A DNA stretch of 64,000 bases from Arthrobacter dokdonellae (GTDB lineage: Bacteria; Actinomycetota; Actinomycetes; Actinomycetales; Micrococcaceae). The translations under genes were made by a program, and so were the position numbers. Location: the NCBI RefSeq assembly GCF_003268655.1, contig NZ_CP029642.1, positions 2,480,001-2,544,000 on the forward strand. Direction: 5' to 3'. The notes under the pieces are model-generated. The model did no database searches and was not told where the DNA came from. It saw only the letters and a program-made list of their open reading frames with translations. Below are positions 57,418 to 64,000 of the stretch, piece after piece (position 1 is the first letter of the stretch; each line of letters starts with the position of its first letter).

Positions 57418-57944
57418 CGGCTGCTCACACCCCTTTCCTCGAGTGCCAGCCGCAGGGCCCGGAGGCCGTAGTGCAGGCGGGATTTCACGGTTCCGTCCGG
57501 GACCCCCAAGGCGGCGGCGATGGTGCGCGTGTCCTGGCCGTCAAAGTAGGCACGCCGGATCACCTCGCGGTGATCCGGCGTGAGGGTGAGCAGGGCATCC
57601 TCGACCAGCCAGGCATCCAGGACACGGTCCGTCTGGTCCGGTCCCGGATGCTCAGGCAGCTGGTCCGTGCCAATTTCATGGCGGTGCCGGGCGCTGCGCC
57701 AGTCGTCGATGACCAGGTTCCGGGCCACGGTGAACAACCAGCCCCGCAGCGCGGGCTCCGTGCGCTGCAGGACGTCAGTGTGCTCCCAGGCGCGGAGCAA
57801 GGTCTCGGCCACCACGTCCTGCGCCACGGTTCCCTCGCTGGTCAGGCGCTGGACGAAGCGGGTCAGCTGGGCTGCATAGTCCTGGTGGAGTGCACGCATG
57901 GCTTCCTCACGCGTTGGCGTCCCTGTGCGGGCCTTCAGGTCCAC
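57414..57944 (-). CDS. ECF RNA polymerase sigma factor
   Basis: A 176-residue extracytoplasmic-function sigma factor. Region 2 is visible in DVVAETLLRAWEHTDVL and LRGWLFTVARNLVIDDWRS (about residues 45-85). Region 4 is in LTLTPDHREVIRRAYFDGQDTRTIAAALGVPDGTVKSR (about 117-155). The start at GTG 57944 has AAAGGGG seven bases upstream and is preferred to longer readings. It resembles SigK-type factors paired with RskA anti-sigma. The target genes are not known; the lipoprotein nearby is a candidate. Confidence 0.92.
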   Translation of the reverse strand: MDLKARTGTPTREEAMRALHQDYAAQLTRFVQRLTSEGTVAQDVVAETLLRAWEHTDVLQRTEPALRGWLFTVARNLVIDDWRSARHRHEIGTDQLPEHPGPDQTDRVLDAWLVEDALLTLTPDHREVIRRAYFDGQDTRTIAAALGVPDGTVKSRLHYGLRALRLALEERGVSSR

Positions 57945-58167
57945 AACCGCCCCTTTCCACTCTCCGGCTGCCGGCGGCAGCGCCGGCCTACCCCTACTAA
58001 CGGAGGCCGTGCCGAAATGGTTCATCGCACGAAACAACCGGCGGATGGGCCCCTTGGGCCCCCCGCGTGTCTGCTACGTGCCCGATGAACCGTGGCCCGC
58101 CGGAGTGCGTATTAGGGCTGTGAGTTACCACGCCGGCAGTCCGGCTTTCAGTCCCAGGGGCATTTGA

Positions 58168-58656
58168 ATGAACTATGAACTTGATGGCCTTCCACTGCAC
58201 ATTCTCCTCGTCCATGCCGTGGTCGTCACGCTTCCCGTGGCATCCCTGTGCACCGCCGCAACGATGCTTTGGCCCGCCGCACGCCGCCGCCTGGGACTGG
58301 CCACGCCCCTGCTCGGCCTGCTGAGTCCGGCCCTGGTGTTCGTCACCCAGCGGGCGGGGGAGTGGCTGCTGCTGCGGGTGGCGCCCACCCCGGCCGTCCT
58401 GGCCCACGCCAACGACGGCAGGACGCTGCTGCCCTGGGCCTGGGCCCTCTTCGGCGCCTCCCTGGCTGCCTGGCTCTGGCACCGGTATCCACTCCGGCAG
58501 CGCATTGCCGAGCGACTGGGGAGGGGTTGGGGCCTTGCCGCGAGCATGCTGGTTACCGCCGCGGTGCTCTTCGCCTGCACCGGGGTTCTCGCCGATGTTG
58601 CGATCATCGGGGAGGCGGGTTCCCGCGCCGTCTGGGGCGGCCTGCTCGGGTCCTGA
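58168..58656 (+). CDS. DUF2231 membrane protein
   Basis: The 162-residue protein has four hydrophobic helices and the DUF2231 opening GLPLHILLVHAVVVTLPVA. The function is unknown. It diverges from the sigma operon across 223 bases that should hold both promoters. This may be a member of the sigma regulon, which is an inference from position. Confidence 0.88.
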   Translation: MNYELDGLPLHILLVHAVVVTLPVASLCTAATMLWPAARRRLGLATPLLGLLSPALVFVTQRAGEWLLLRVAPTPAVLAHANDGRTLLPWAWALFGASLAAWLWHRYPLRQRIAERLGRGWGLAASMLVTAAVLFACTGVLADVAIIGEAGSRAVWGGLLGS

Positions 58657-58720
58657 CCAGGGCCCGCCTCCTCCCGGCCGGGACGCAGTTCTTGGTACAG
58701 GCAGCGGTCCGGGCAGCAAA

Positions 58721-58755
58721 AAGGCCCGGAAGATCATTGACGATCTTCCAGGCCT
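58721..58755 (-). terminator. Displaced tRNA-Leu terminator
   Basis: Read on the minus strand, the stem GGCCTGGAAGATC (58742-58754) pairs with 58723-58735 with one C/A mismatch, then runs into a TTTTT tract (58718-58722). This is the shape expected just beyond a tRNA 3' end, and it directly abuts the repeat CAATTGTGCGCG at 58756. I interpret it as the original terminator of tRNA-Leu, separated by the prophage insertion. It also may terminate the DUF2231 transcript. Confidence 0.7.
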
Positions 58756-58767
58756 CAATTGTGCGCG
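58756..58767 (+). repeat. Distal attachment-site repeat (attL)
   Basis: CAATTGTGCGCG is identical to 60969-60980, where it spans the last six bases of tRNA-Leu plus downstream sequence. It is immediately preceded by the displaced terminator. It is the candidate distal attachment site of the prophage remnant. Confidence 0.65.
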
Positions 58768-58792
58768 TGACCTGCAGTCGATACCGCACACC

Positions 58793-58933
58793 ATGACCGG
58801 ATGCACACCCTCATTTACGCTGGCCCAGGCTCACGAGACTGAGCCAATTCGTACAGCGGACATCGACTCTCAGGCTACCCGGCTTGCGGCGCTGGAAACA
58901 CGCATGCAGGTGATCAGGGCGGCGGACGACTAG
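58793..58933 (+). CDS. Small hypothetical peptide or phage gene fragment
   Basis: A 46-residue open frame from ATG 58793, with a short amphipathic tail (RLAALETRMQVIRAADD). It overlaps the next minus-strand gene end by four bases. There is no clear ribosome site and no family that I recognise; it may be the C-terminus of a deleted phage protein. Confidence 0.3.
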   Translation: MTGCTPSFTLAQAHETEPIRTADIDSQATRLAALETRMQVIRAADD

Positions 58934-59151
58934 CCAACGATGAGGCCACGTACGACGCCGCACGGCCAAACGTATTCACAGCCCGCACAAGCTGCGTCAA
59001 TTGTGTCTCGCGATACGGGTTGAGGCTTCGCCCAGAACTCGCGATGAGTCTGTGCGAAAGCTCGATGCGCCTGTCTATCCCATTGTCCAAGGTTCCGGAT
59101 TACCTCAAATACCTTGAGGCGGATCCTCGCGTACTCCTCGTCCATTGCCAT
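58930..59151 (-). CDS. Small phage-like protein with C-x2-C motif
   Basis: A 73-residue protein with a helical N-terminus and a C-terminal CAGCEYVWPCGVVRGL segment. This resembles the C-x2-C...WPC zinc-like motif of short hypothetical proteins common in actinophages. The ATG at 59151 follows AGGAT. No function is known. Its presence supports a phage origin of the segment. Confidence 0.55.
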   Translation of the reverse strand: MAMDEEYARIRLKVFEVIRNLGQWDRQAHRAFAQTHREFWAKPQPVSRDTIDAACAGCEYVWPCGVVRGLIVG

Positions 59152-59256
59152 GCCGCAATCCTAATCTTGCGCTGGCAATGCCGATGCGGACTAGAGGCCC
59201 TTTAATTGTCGGCGCCTGGGTCTAGGCTCCAGACACCACCAACCATAGGAACCATC

Positions 59257-59967
59257 ATGACCATGCACACCATCACCCGCCCAGCCGTCGCGATCGCTGC
59301 GGCGTCCCTGCTGCTGGCCCTGGCAGGCTGTAGCGGCCCGTCTGCGACGGTCGCACCGGCTCCCACGACTGCGAGCGCGTCACCATCCCCTACGGCCACC
59401 ATGGACCCGGCACCGACATCGTCAGCCAACGTCGACATGACCACGTTCCACACCGTCTGGGACATGATCGAGCCGGGCGACAACATGGACACCGTAGACC
59501 AACTGGCCGCTGCTCTATGTAGCGGGTTCGCAGCAGGCGTTGACATGGGGACTCAGGAACAATCCATTGAGGCTGCGCAGGGGATCAACTTGGTCACGGC
59601 TGGTCTGATGATCCATGCCGCTGTTGAATACACATGCCCTGTATATGTTGGGCAGCTAGCAACTACTCCTTCACGTGCAACGGCAAAGCCCGAATCAACT
59701 ACCATCGTTGGCAGGCCAACCACGTCTGGTCCGAAGGCTGTCGACGATGCATTCCTGGCGTCCTGGAAGACCTTCTTCCCCCACCAGAGCGACGGGCTTG
59801 CCATCGCCCAGGCCTTGAATATCTGCGATGAATTCAAGGTGGGCACGACTTATGCCCAAGAAGTGCAGATCCTAGAATCCAATGGCGGGGCGACTCCCGG
59901 TGATGCGGCATTCATGATTGGGACAGCCGAGATCGCTTACTGCCCGGAATTCAGCGGCAACATGTAA
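59257..59967 (+). CDS. DUF732-like lipoprotein of phage origin
   Basis: A 236-residue protein with a lipobox signal LALAGC (Cys25) and a Pro/Thr/Ser linker. Two DUF732-like repeats follow, each with a Cys in an ALC/NIC segment and a terminal Tyr-x-Cys-Pro. The start is ATG 59257 after AGGA. DUF732 lipoproteins occur in actinobacteria and their phages; a role in exclusion of other phages is possible but unproved. It is one of few apparently intact genes in the prophage remnant. Confidence 0.7.
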   Translation: MTMHTITRPAVAIAAASLLLALAGCSGPSATVAPAPTTASASPSPTATMDPAPTSSANVDMTTFHTVWDMIEPGDNMDTVDQLAAALCSGFAAGVDMGTQEQSIEAAQGINLVTAGLMIHAAVEYTCPVYVGQLATTPSRATAKPESTTIVGRPTTSGPKAVDDAFLASWKTFFPHQSDGLAIAQALNICDEFKVGTTYAQEVQILESNGGATPGDAAFMIGTAEIAYCPEFSGNM

Positions 59968-60031
59968 CGGCGGAGCCGACCAAGCCGTTGTGAAGGCATT
60001 GGGCGGCTCCGTGCTTCAGTCCAAGTAGCGG

Positions 60032-60658
60032 CTACCGGGCGGGCCGGCGTCCGGCGTCGTTGTTAGCCTGCTGGAACCCGGCCTGGACAGCGCGTGTGGC
60101 AATCCCGTTTAACTTTCCCAGGATCTCGCCCGAGTCCAGCACCAACGTTCCCGTCATCGTAAACGGGCCATCGGCGCCGGCCGCTGGCAGCTTCCCGGTG
60201 CTGTTCATTTGATTCGAACCCGGCTGTCCGATGGACTCGGCAGATGAGCGGCGCATCATCGTGGGCGGACCAAGAACATCATCCAGATTCAGGCCGTCGT
60301 TGATCGCCTTCAACCAGTGGCCGTTCTTCTTCGACTGCGCCCCGTTGATGACCCATTCCTCAGACCGCAGACCAAACGGTTCCCCGTTGACCATGGCAAG
60401 GATGTTGTCACCAATGGAGTTTGTTGGTGCCGAGCCGGGGACTTTTCCGCCGCCAGCGAGGCCAGCGAGCGAACCGCCGTTGCCGCCCGTGTACCCGCCC
60501 GCAGTCTGCCCACCACTGCCGCCACGCCCGTTGTACATGTGGTTCTCCGAGTAGATCGAGTTGATGCGGTTCGTTATCGTCGTTCCCCGCATGTTGAGGA
60601 TGTACGCCTGCAATGCCCAACCTGCAAGGCACCATTCGACACCCTGAGCGCTTCTCAC
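60032..60658 (-). pseudogene. C-terminal fragment of a phage tail tape-measure protein
   Basis: About 208 residues remain, with Gly-rich repeats (GGSGGQTAGGYTGG) and NGEPFGLRSEEWVINGAQSKKNGHWLKAINDG, a segment typical of the end of tape-measure proteins. The normal protein exceeds 800 residues. The upstream part is missing, and the frame runs directly into integrase sequence at about 60600-60650. This junction marks the deletion that removed most of the phage. Confidence 0.7.
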
Positions 60659-60865
60659 GCCGCTTTAAAACTGCGTTTGCACGACCTGCGCCACACTCAT
60701 GCAACGCTGTTGTTGGCGGCTGGGGTTCCGGTGAAGGTCGTCTTGGAGCGTCTTGGTCATGCCAACGCGACTATTACCCTCGGGGTGTACGCTCACGTCA
60801 TGCCTGGGATGCAGCAGGAAGCCGCTGAAAAGATCGGCGCTCTGCTCTACGGGGGAGCGCCGTGA
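60613..60865 (+). pseudogene. Remnant of a tyrosine-recombinase integrase
   Basis: The catalytic C-terminus is visible: LRLHDLRHTHATLLLAAGVP with the R-H-x-x-H box, then RLGHANATITLGVYAHVMPGMQ with the nucleophile Tyr. The part before it (HPERFSRRFKT) lies in a different frame (frame 1 vs frame 2), so a small deletion or frameshift lies near 60660-60680. The N-terminal half is absent. Tyr and Arg remain but the protein cannot be intact. It is close to the tRNA, as expected for a tRNA-targeting integrase. Confidence 0.75.
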
Positions 60866-60927
60866 TACGCCCTAAGTATCACGGGAGTATCACGGGTCGC
60901 TTTTCACCAGTTTTAGGGCAATTGAAA

Positions 60928-60965
60928 AGGCCCCCGATCCCCGTAAACAAAGGGATCGAGAGCCT
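60928..60965. terminator. Hairpin between integrase remnant and tRNA
   Basis: AGGCCCCCGATCCC (60928-60941) pairs with 60952-60965 at 12 of 14 positions around CGTAAACAAA. Read from the tRNA strand it ends in CCTTTTC. After the insertion it now serves as the tRNA-Leu terminator in place of the one at 58721. Confidence 0.65.
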
Positions 60966-60968
60966 AAA

Positions 60969-60980
60969 CAATTGTGCGCG
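60969..60980 (+). repeat. tRNA-proximal attachment-site repeat (attR)
   Basis: CAATTGTGCGCG, identical to 58756-58767. It includes the last six bases of tRNA-Leu and six downstream bases. Confidence 0.65.
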
Positions 60981-61057
60981 GAGGGGGACTTGAACCCCCA
61001 CCCCGTTTCCAGGACTAGCACCTCAAGCTAGCGCGTCTGCCATTCCGCCACCCGCGC
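60975..61057 (-). tRNA. tRNA-Leu (anticodon GAG)
   Basis: The 83-base minus-strand gene folds as a class-II tRNA. The acceptor GCGCGGG pairs with TCCGCGC (one G-U), and the anticodon arm is CTAGC-TTGAGGT-GCTAG with anticodon GAG. A long variable arm lies in TCCTGGAAACGGGG, and the T-arm is GGGGG-TTCAAGT-CCCCC. The discriminator is A, as for leucine. CCA is not encoded. Its 3' end is the integration point of the prophage remnant. Confidence 0.96.
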
Positions 61058-61252
61058 AAGGTGATTTCGGGGACATCAACCATCCGTCAAGATGTATCGT
61101 TCGCCCCCGAAGCAGCGAGAAATACGATAGCACAGCTTTTCACGGAAACAACAATCGGGTAATTAGCAGGGGAGTGCAGCCGCTTTCCGGGGCTCGGCAG
61201 GCACCGGGATGTACGCTGAAGTGACCACCAGAAGAGCCCTAAGGAGCCCCTC

Positions 61253-62557
61253 GTGAACACCGTCCGGCCGGAAGACGAAGTCGTCGGCATTTGTCAGGAT
61301 CTCATCCGCATCGACACCACCAACTTTGGCAACAATGAAGGTCCCGGGGAGCGTGCAGCGGCCGAACACGTGGCTGGACTGATCGAGGAGGTGGGGCTGT
61401 CCGCCAACCTCTTCGAATCGGATCCCGGGCGCGCCAACGTGGTCACCCGGATCGAGGGCAGTGACGCCTCCCTGCCCGCGCTGGTGGTCCATGGCCACCT
61501 CGACGTCGTCCCGGCCCTTGCACACGAGTGGAGCGTGGACCCGTTTGGCGCGGAGGAGAAGGACGGCCTGATTTGGGGCCGCGGTGCCGTGGACATGAAG
61601 GACATGGACGCCATGATCCTCTCGGTCATGCGCTCCATGGCACGGGACGGCCGCAAGCCGAAGCGCGACATTGTCTTTGCCTTTTTCGCCGACGAGGAGG
61701 CAGGCGGCACGTACGGCGCCCGCTGGTCCGTGGACAACCGCCGCGACCTCTTTGAAGGCGCCACGGAAGCCATTTCCGAGGTGGGCGGCTATTCCGCGGA
61801 AATTGGCGGCAGGCGCACCTACCTGCTCCAGACCGCGGAGAAGGGCCTTGCGTGGCTGCGCCTGACCGCCCACGGCAGGGCCGGGCACGGCTCGCAGATC
61901 AACACGGACAACGCCGTCACCCGACTGGCACGGGCCGTGACCCGGATCGGCGACCATGAATGGCCCGTTGAATACACCGACACCACCCGGGCGTTCCTGG
62001 AAGGCGTCTCGGAACTGACCGGCGTCGAATTTGACGAAGGAAATCCCCAGACCCTGCTGGACCAGCTCGGCACCGTGGCGCGCTTTGTTGGCGCCACCTT
62101 GCAAAACACCGCCAACCCCACGCTGCTTTCCGGCGGCTACAAGGCCAACGTCATTCCCGCCACGGCCGAGGCCATGGTGGACGTGCGGACCCTGCCCGGC
62201 CAGCACGAACAGGTTCTGGCCAAGGTGCGCGAACTGGCCGGCGACGGCGTGGACGTGAGCACCATCCACGACGACGTGTCCCTGGAAACGCCGTTCGCCG
62301 GCAACCTGGTGGACGCCATGGTCGACGCCCTGCACGCTGAGGACCCGGGCGCATCCGTCCTGCCCTACACGCTGTCCGGCGGCACGGACAACAAGTCTCT
62401 CTCCCGGCTCGGCATTACCGGCTACGGCTTTGCCCCGCTGCAGCTGCCGCCGGACCTGGACTTCACCGGCATGTTCCACGGCGTCGACGAACGAGTGCCC
62501 ACCGCGTCGCTGAAGTTTGGCGCCCGCGTGCTCGACCGGCTCCTCAGCAACTACTAA
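61253..62557 (+). CDS. M20-family zinc peptidase/deacylase
   Basis: A 434-residue member of the M20/ArgE-DapE-CPG2 group. Metal ligands and catalytic residues are visible in HGHLDVVPA near residue 81, GRGAVDMKDMDAM near 108, and ADEEAGG near 143. The dimerisation domain holds GRAGHGSQI near 206. A final His lies in MFHGVDER near 411. The substrate is unknown; actinobacterial copies are annotated as dipeptidase-like. GTG 61253 follows AAGGAGC. It lies 8 bases before the acyl-CoA dehydrogenase gene, so they are probably co-transcribed. Confidence 0.93.
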   Translation: MNTVRPEDEVVGICQDLIRIDTTNFGNNEGPGERAAAEHVAGLIEEVGLSANLFESDPGRANVVTRIEGSDASLPALVVHGHLDVVPALAHEWSVDPFGAEEKDGLIWGRGAVDMKDMDAMILSVMRSMARDGRKPKRDIVFAFFADEEAGGTYGARWSVDNRRDLFEGATEAISEVGGYSAEIGGRRTYLLQTAEKGLAWLRLTAHGRAGHGSQINTDNAVTRLARAVTRIGDHEWPVEYTDTTRAFLEGVSELTGVEFDEGNPQTLLDQLGTVARFVGATLQNTANPTLLSGGYKANVIPATAEAMVDVRTLPGQHEQVLAKVRELAGDGVDVSTIHDDVSLETPFAGNLVDAMVDALHAEDPGASVLPYTLSGGTDNKSLSRLGITGYGFAPLQLPPDLDFTGMFHGVDERVPTASLKFGARVLDRLLSNY

Positions 62558-62565
62558 GGACCGCC

Positions 62566-63717
62566 ATGGAACCGGCACAACTGCTGCCCGATGAACTGCT
62601 GGAACGCTTCCGTGCCAGGGCCGCCGGCTATGACGAGCGCAACGAGTTCTTTCACGAGGACCTCTCGGAGCTGAAGGCCCGCGGCTACCTGGGCATGTTC
62701 GCCGCCACGGACGACGGCGGACTGGGCTTTGGCCTGCAACAGGCCGCCGCCGCGCAGCGCCGGTTGGCGACGGCCGCCCCAGCCACCGCGTTGGCGGTCA
62801 ACATGCACCTGGTGTGGACCGGCGTCGCCCATTTGTTGCGGGAGCGCGGCGACGACTCCCTGCAGTATGTCCTGGCGGAGGCGGCAGCCGGGGAGGTGTT
62901 TGCCTTCGGCAACTCGGAAGCCGGGAACGATTCCGTGCTGTTCGACTCCGACACGGTGGCCACGCCCCTGGCCGACGGCAGCTATTCGTTCACGGGAACC
63001 AAAATCTTCACGTCCCTTTCCCCCGCCTGGACGCGGCTGGGCATCTTCGGCAAGGACTCGACAGGGGAGGAACCGGTGCTGGTGCATGCGTTCATCACGC
63101 GGGAAACGCCTGGGTACACCGTCAAGGACGACTGGGACACGCTGGGCATGCGGGCCAGCCAGTCCAACACCACCGTGCTCGACGGCGTCGTGGCTCCGGC
63201 GGCGCGCGTGTTCCGGAAACTGCCGGTGGGCCCCAACGCCGATCCACTGATTTTCGCCATTTTTGCCTGCTTCGAGACGCTGCTGGCCGCCGTCTACACC
63301 GGGCTGGGGGAGCGTGCCCTGCAGATTGGCATGGAAACCGTGCAGCGGCGCATGTCCAAAAAGGCGGGCAGGCCCTACTCCCAGGATCCCGACATCCGCT
63401 GGCGCCTGGCCGACGCCGCCATGGCCATGGACGGGCTCTACCCCCAGCTCGACGCCGTGGCCGGCGACGTCGACGCGCTGGTGAACCACGGGGCCATGTG
63501 GTTCCCCAAGCTGGTGGGGCTGAAGGTGCGGGCCACCGAAACGGCCCGCGACGTAGTGGACAAGGCAATCAGGGTCAGCGGTGGCGGAAGCTACTTTTCC
63601 GGAAACGAACTGGGCCGGCTATACCGGGATGTGCTGGCAGGAATCTTTCACCCCTCCGACGACGAATCGGCCCACGCCACCGTGGCCAACGCGTGGCTGG
63701 GGCCGATGGAGGATTAA
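62566..63717 (+). CDS. Acyl-CoA dehydrogenase family protein
   Basis: A 383-residue flavoprotein of ordinary acyl-CoA dehydrogenase length. It has the N-terminal helical domain, the beta-domain segment FGNSEAGNDSVLFD and TGTKIFTSLSPAWT, and the C-terminal SGGGSYFSGNELGRLYRD. The catalytic Glu is not in a standard position I can name, so oxidase, dehydrogenase or flavin monooxygenase-like chemistry (as in the DszC/HpaH subgroup) are possible. It converges with the DUF5703 gene with no gap. Confidence 0.88.
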   Translation: MEPAQLLPDELLERFRARAAGYDERNEFFHEDLSELKARGYLGMFAATDDGGLGFGLQQAAAAQRRLATAAPATALAVNMHLVWTGVAHLLRERGDDSLQYVLAEAAAGEVFAFGNSEAGNDSVLFDSDTVATPLADGSYSFTGTKIFTSLSPAWTRLGIFGKDSTGEEPVLVHAFITRETPGYTVKDDWDTLGMRASQSNTTVLDGVVAPAARVFRKLPVGPNADPLIFAIFACFETLLAAVYTGLGERALQIGMETVQRRMSKKAGRPYSQDPDIRWRLADAAMAMDGLYPQLDAVAGDVDALVNHGAMWFPKLVGLKVRATETARDVVDKAIRVSGGGSYFSGNELGRLYRDVLAGIFHPSDDESAHATVANAWLGPMED

Positions 63718-63981
63718 TCAGTAGACGTCCAGTGTCCGCTCCACCCGCAAGACCTTCCGGCGCAGCCAGTACTTGCGGCCGCCGCCAAAATACAGGCGGC
63801 TGCGCTCCAGCTCCCACTTGCCGTACTCGGCATGCTCGCGCAGCCTGTCATAGGCCACCGGCACGGGTTCATCCGGCCGGACGGACAAAATCAAGTACTC
63901 GTATTGCCGGTTCGGCGCACCCTTTCCGGTGCGGACCGGTTGCAACGTTTCCTTCATGGCCATCCATTCTTCATCCGCCAC
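63718..63981 (-). CDS. DUF5703 family protein
   Basis: An 87-residue protein with YEYLILSVRP near residue 28, then HAEYGKWELERSRLYFGGGRKYWLRRKVLRV, the hallmark of the small actinobacterial DUF5703 family. The function is unknown. The start is GTG 63981, near the window edge; ATG 63963 or 63957 would be shorter. The stop lies one base after the convergent acyl-CoA dehydrogenase stop. Confidence 0.88.
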   Translation of the reverse strand: MADEEWMAMKETLQPVRTGKGAPNRQYEYLILSVRPDEPVPVAYDRLREHAEYGKWELERSRLYFGGGRKYWLRRKVLRVERTLDVY

Positions 63982-64000
63982 GCTGAGTTCGACAGCTCTT

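Larger units (their letters stand above)
58756..60980. mobile_element. Decayed prophage at tRNA-Leu(GAG)
   Basis: A 2.2-kb segment bounded by a 12-bp direct repeat and ending in the tRNA. It holds phage-like fragments: a tail tape-measure C-terminus, an integrase C-terminal piece with a deletion, a DUF732-type lipoprotein and a small zinc-like phage protein. Gene order and strand are mixed, and its base composition is less GC-rich than flanking genes. It looks like the scar left after most of an integrated phage was deleted. Confidence 0.75.

Noticed and set aside
58756..58800. Second tRNA-like gene at the distal repeat
   Set aside because: Only six bases of the tRNA end are present; no acceptor or anticodon arm can be formed.

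Overview
The window is about 64 kb of GC-rich, gene-dense actinobacterial chromosome. Gene order and protein types point to an Arthrobacter-like member of the Micrococcaceae. The evidence is the pgk-tpiA-secG / pgl-opcA-zwf-pgi-tal-tkt / ctaB / ctaA-ABC / sufR-sufB-sufD block, many GTG starts and ATGA/GTGA overlaps, and actinobacterial families (OpcA, DUF3099, DUF5703, RskA-type anti-sigma factor, GlgA of the actinobacterial GT4 type). The first 20 kb follows the order known from Mycobacterium tuberculosis Rv1437-Rv1466, with pgi added and sufS/sufU missing.

Layout. (1) 1-2.6 kb: lower glycolysis (3' part of pgk, tpiA) and secG, ending in a strong terminator and a 106-bp long-hairpin repeat. 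(2) 2.6-10.9 kb, minus strand: a pentose-phosphate operon tkt-tal-pgi-zwf-opcA-pgl, mostly translationally coupled. (3) 11.2-15.2 kb: heme O/heme A synthesis (ctaB, ctaA) plus a two-gene ABC exporter overlapping ctaA. (4) 15.4-20.6 kb: suf operon with its Fe-S regulator and an embedded Rieske protein, closed by a 27-bp perfect hairpin. (5) 20.6-23.4 kb: acyl-CoA ligase plus a thiolase whose second catalytic cysteine is Ser. (6) 23.3-26.3 kb, minus: a 993-residue protein with an EXORDIUM/HExxE-like N-terminal region, the least explained large gene here. (7) 26.5-28.5 kb: biotin ECF transporter bioY-bioM-bioN. (8) 28.6-39.9 kb: ABC-F protein, tRNA deacylase, SURF1, small conserved membrane/zinc proteins, two SDRs, serB, rRNA methyltransferase, peroxiredoxin, zinc-free L31, lipoate ligase, TDT transporter. 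(9) 39.9-48 kb: aminopeptidase N, YeiH, Zn-ribbon SDR, and divergent glgC/glgA. (10) 48-54.5 kb: a fatty-acid oxidation locus (acyl-CoA oxidase + TetR diverging from thiolase-FabG4-MaoC) with a perfect 13-bp-arm operator between the two arms. (11) 54.6-58.7 kb: a lipoprotein, an FAD oxidoreductase, an ECF sigma/anti-sigma pair and a DUF2231 membrane protein. (12) 58.76-60.98 kb: a decayed prophage lodged at the 3' end of tRNA-Leu(GAG), bounded by a 12-bp direct repeat. (13) 61.2-64 kb: M20 peptidase, acyl-CoA dehydrogenase, DUF5703.

Most of the window is conserved housekeeping chromosome. The accessory or unusual parts are the 993-residue gene, the prophage scar, the long inverted-repeat elements, and several enzymes lacking a canonical catalytic residue. 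I found no CRISPR array, rRNA operon, intact IS element or recognised riboswitch.
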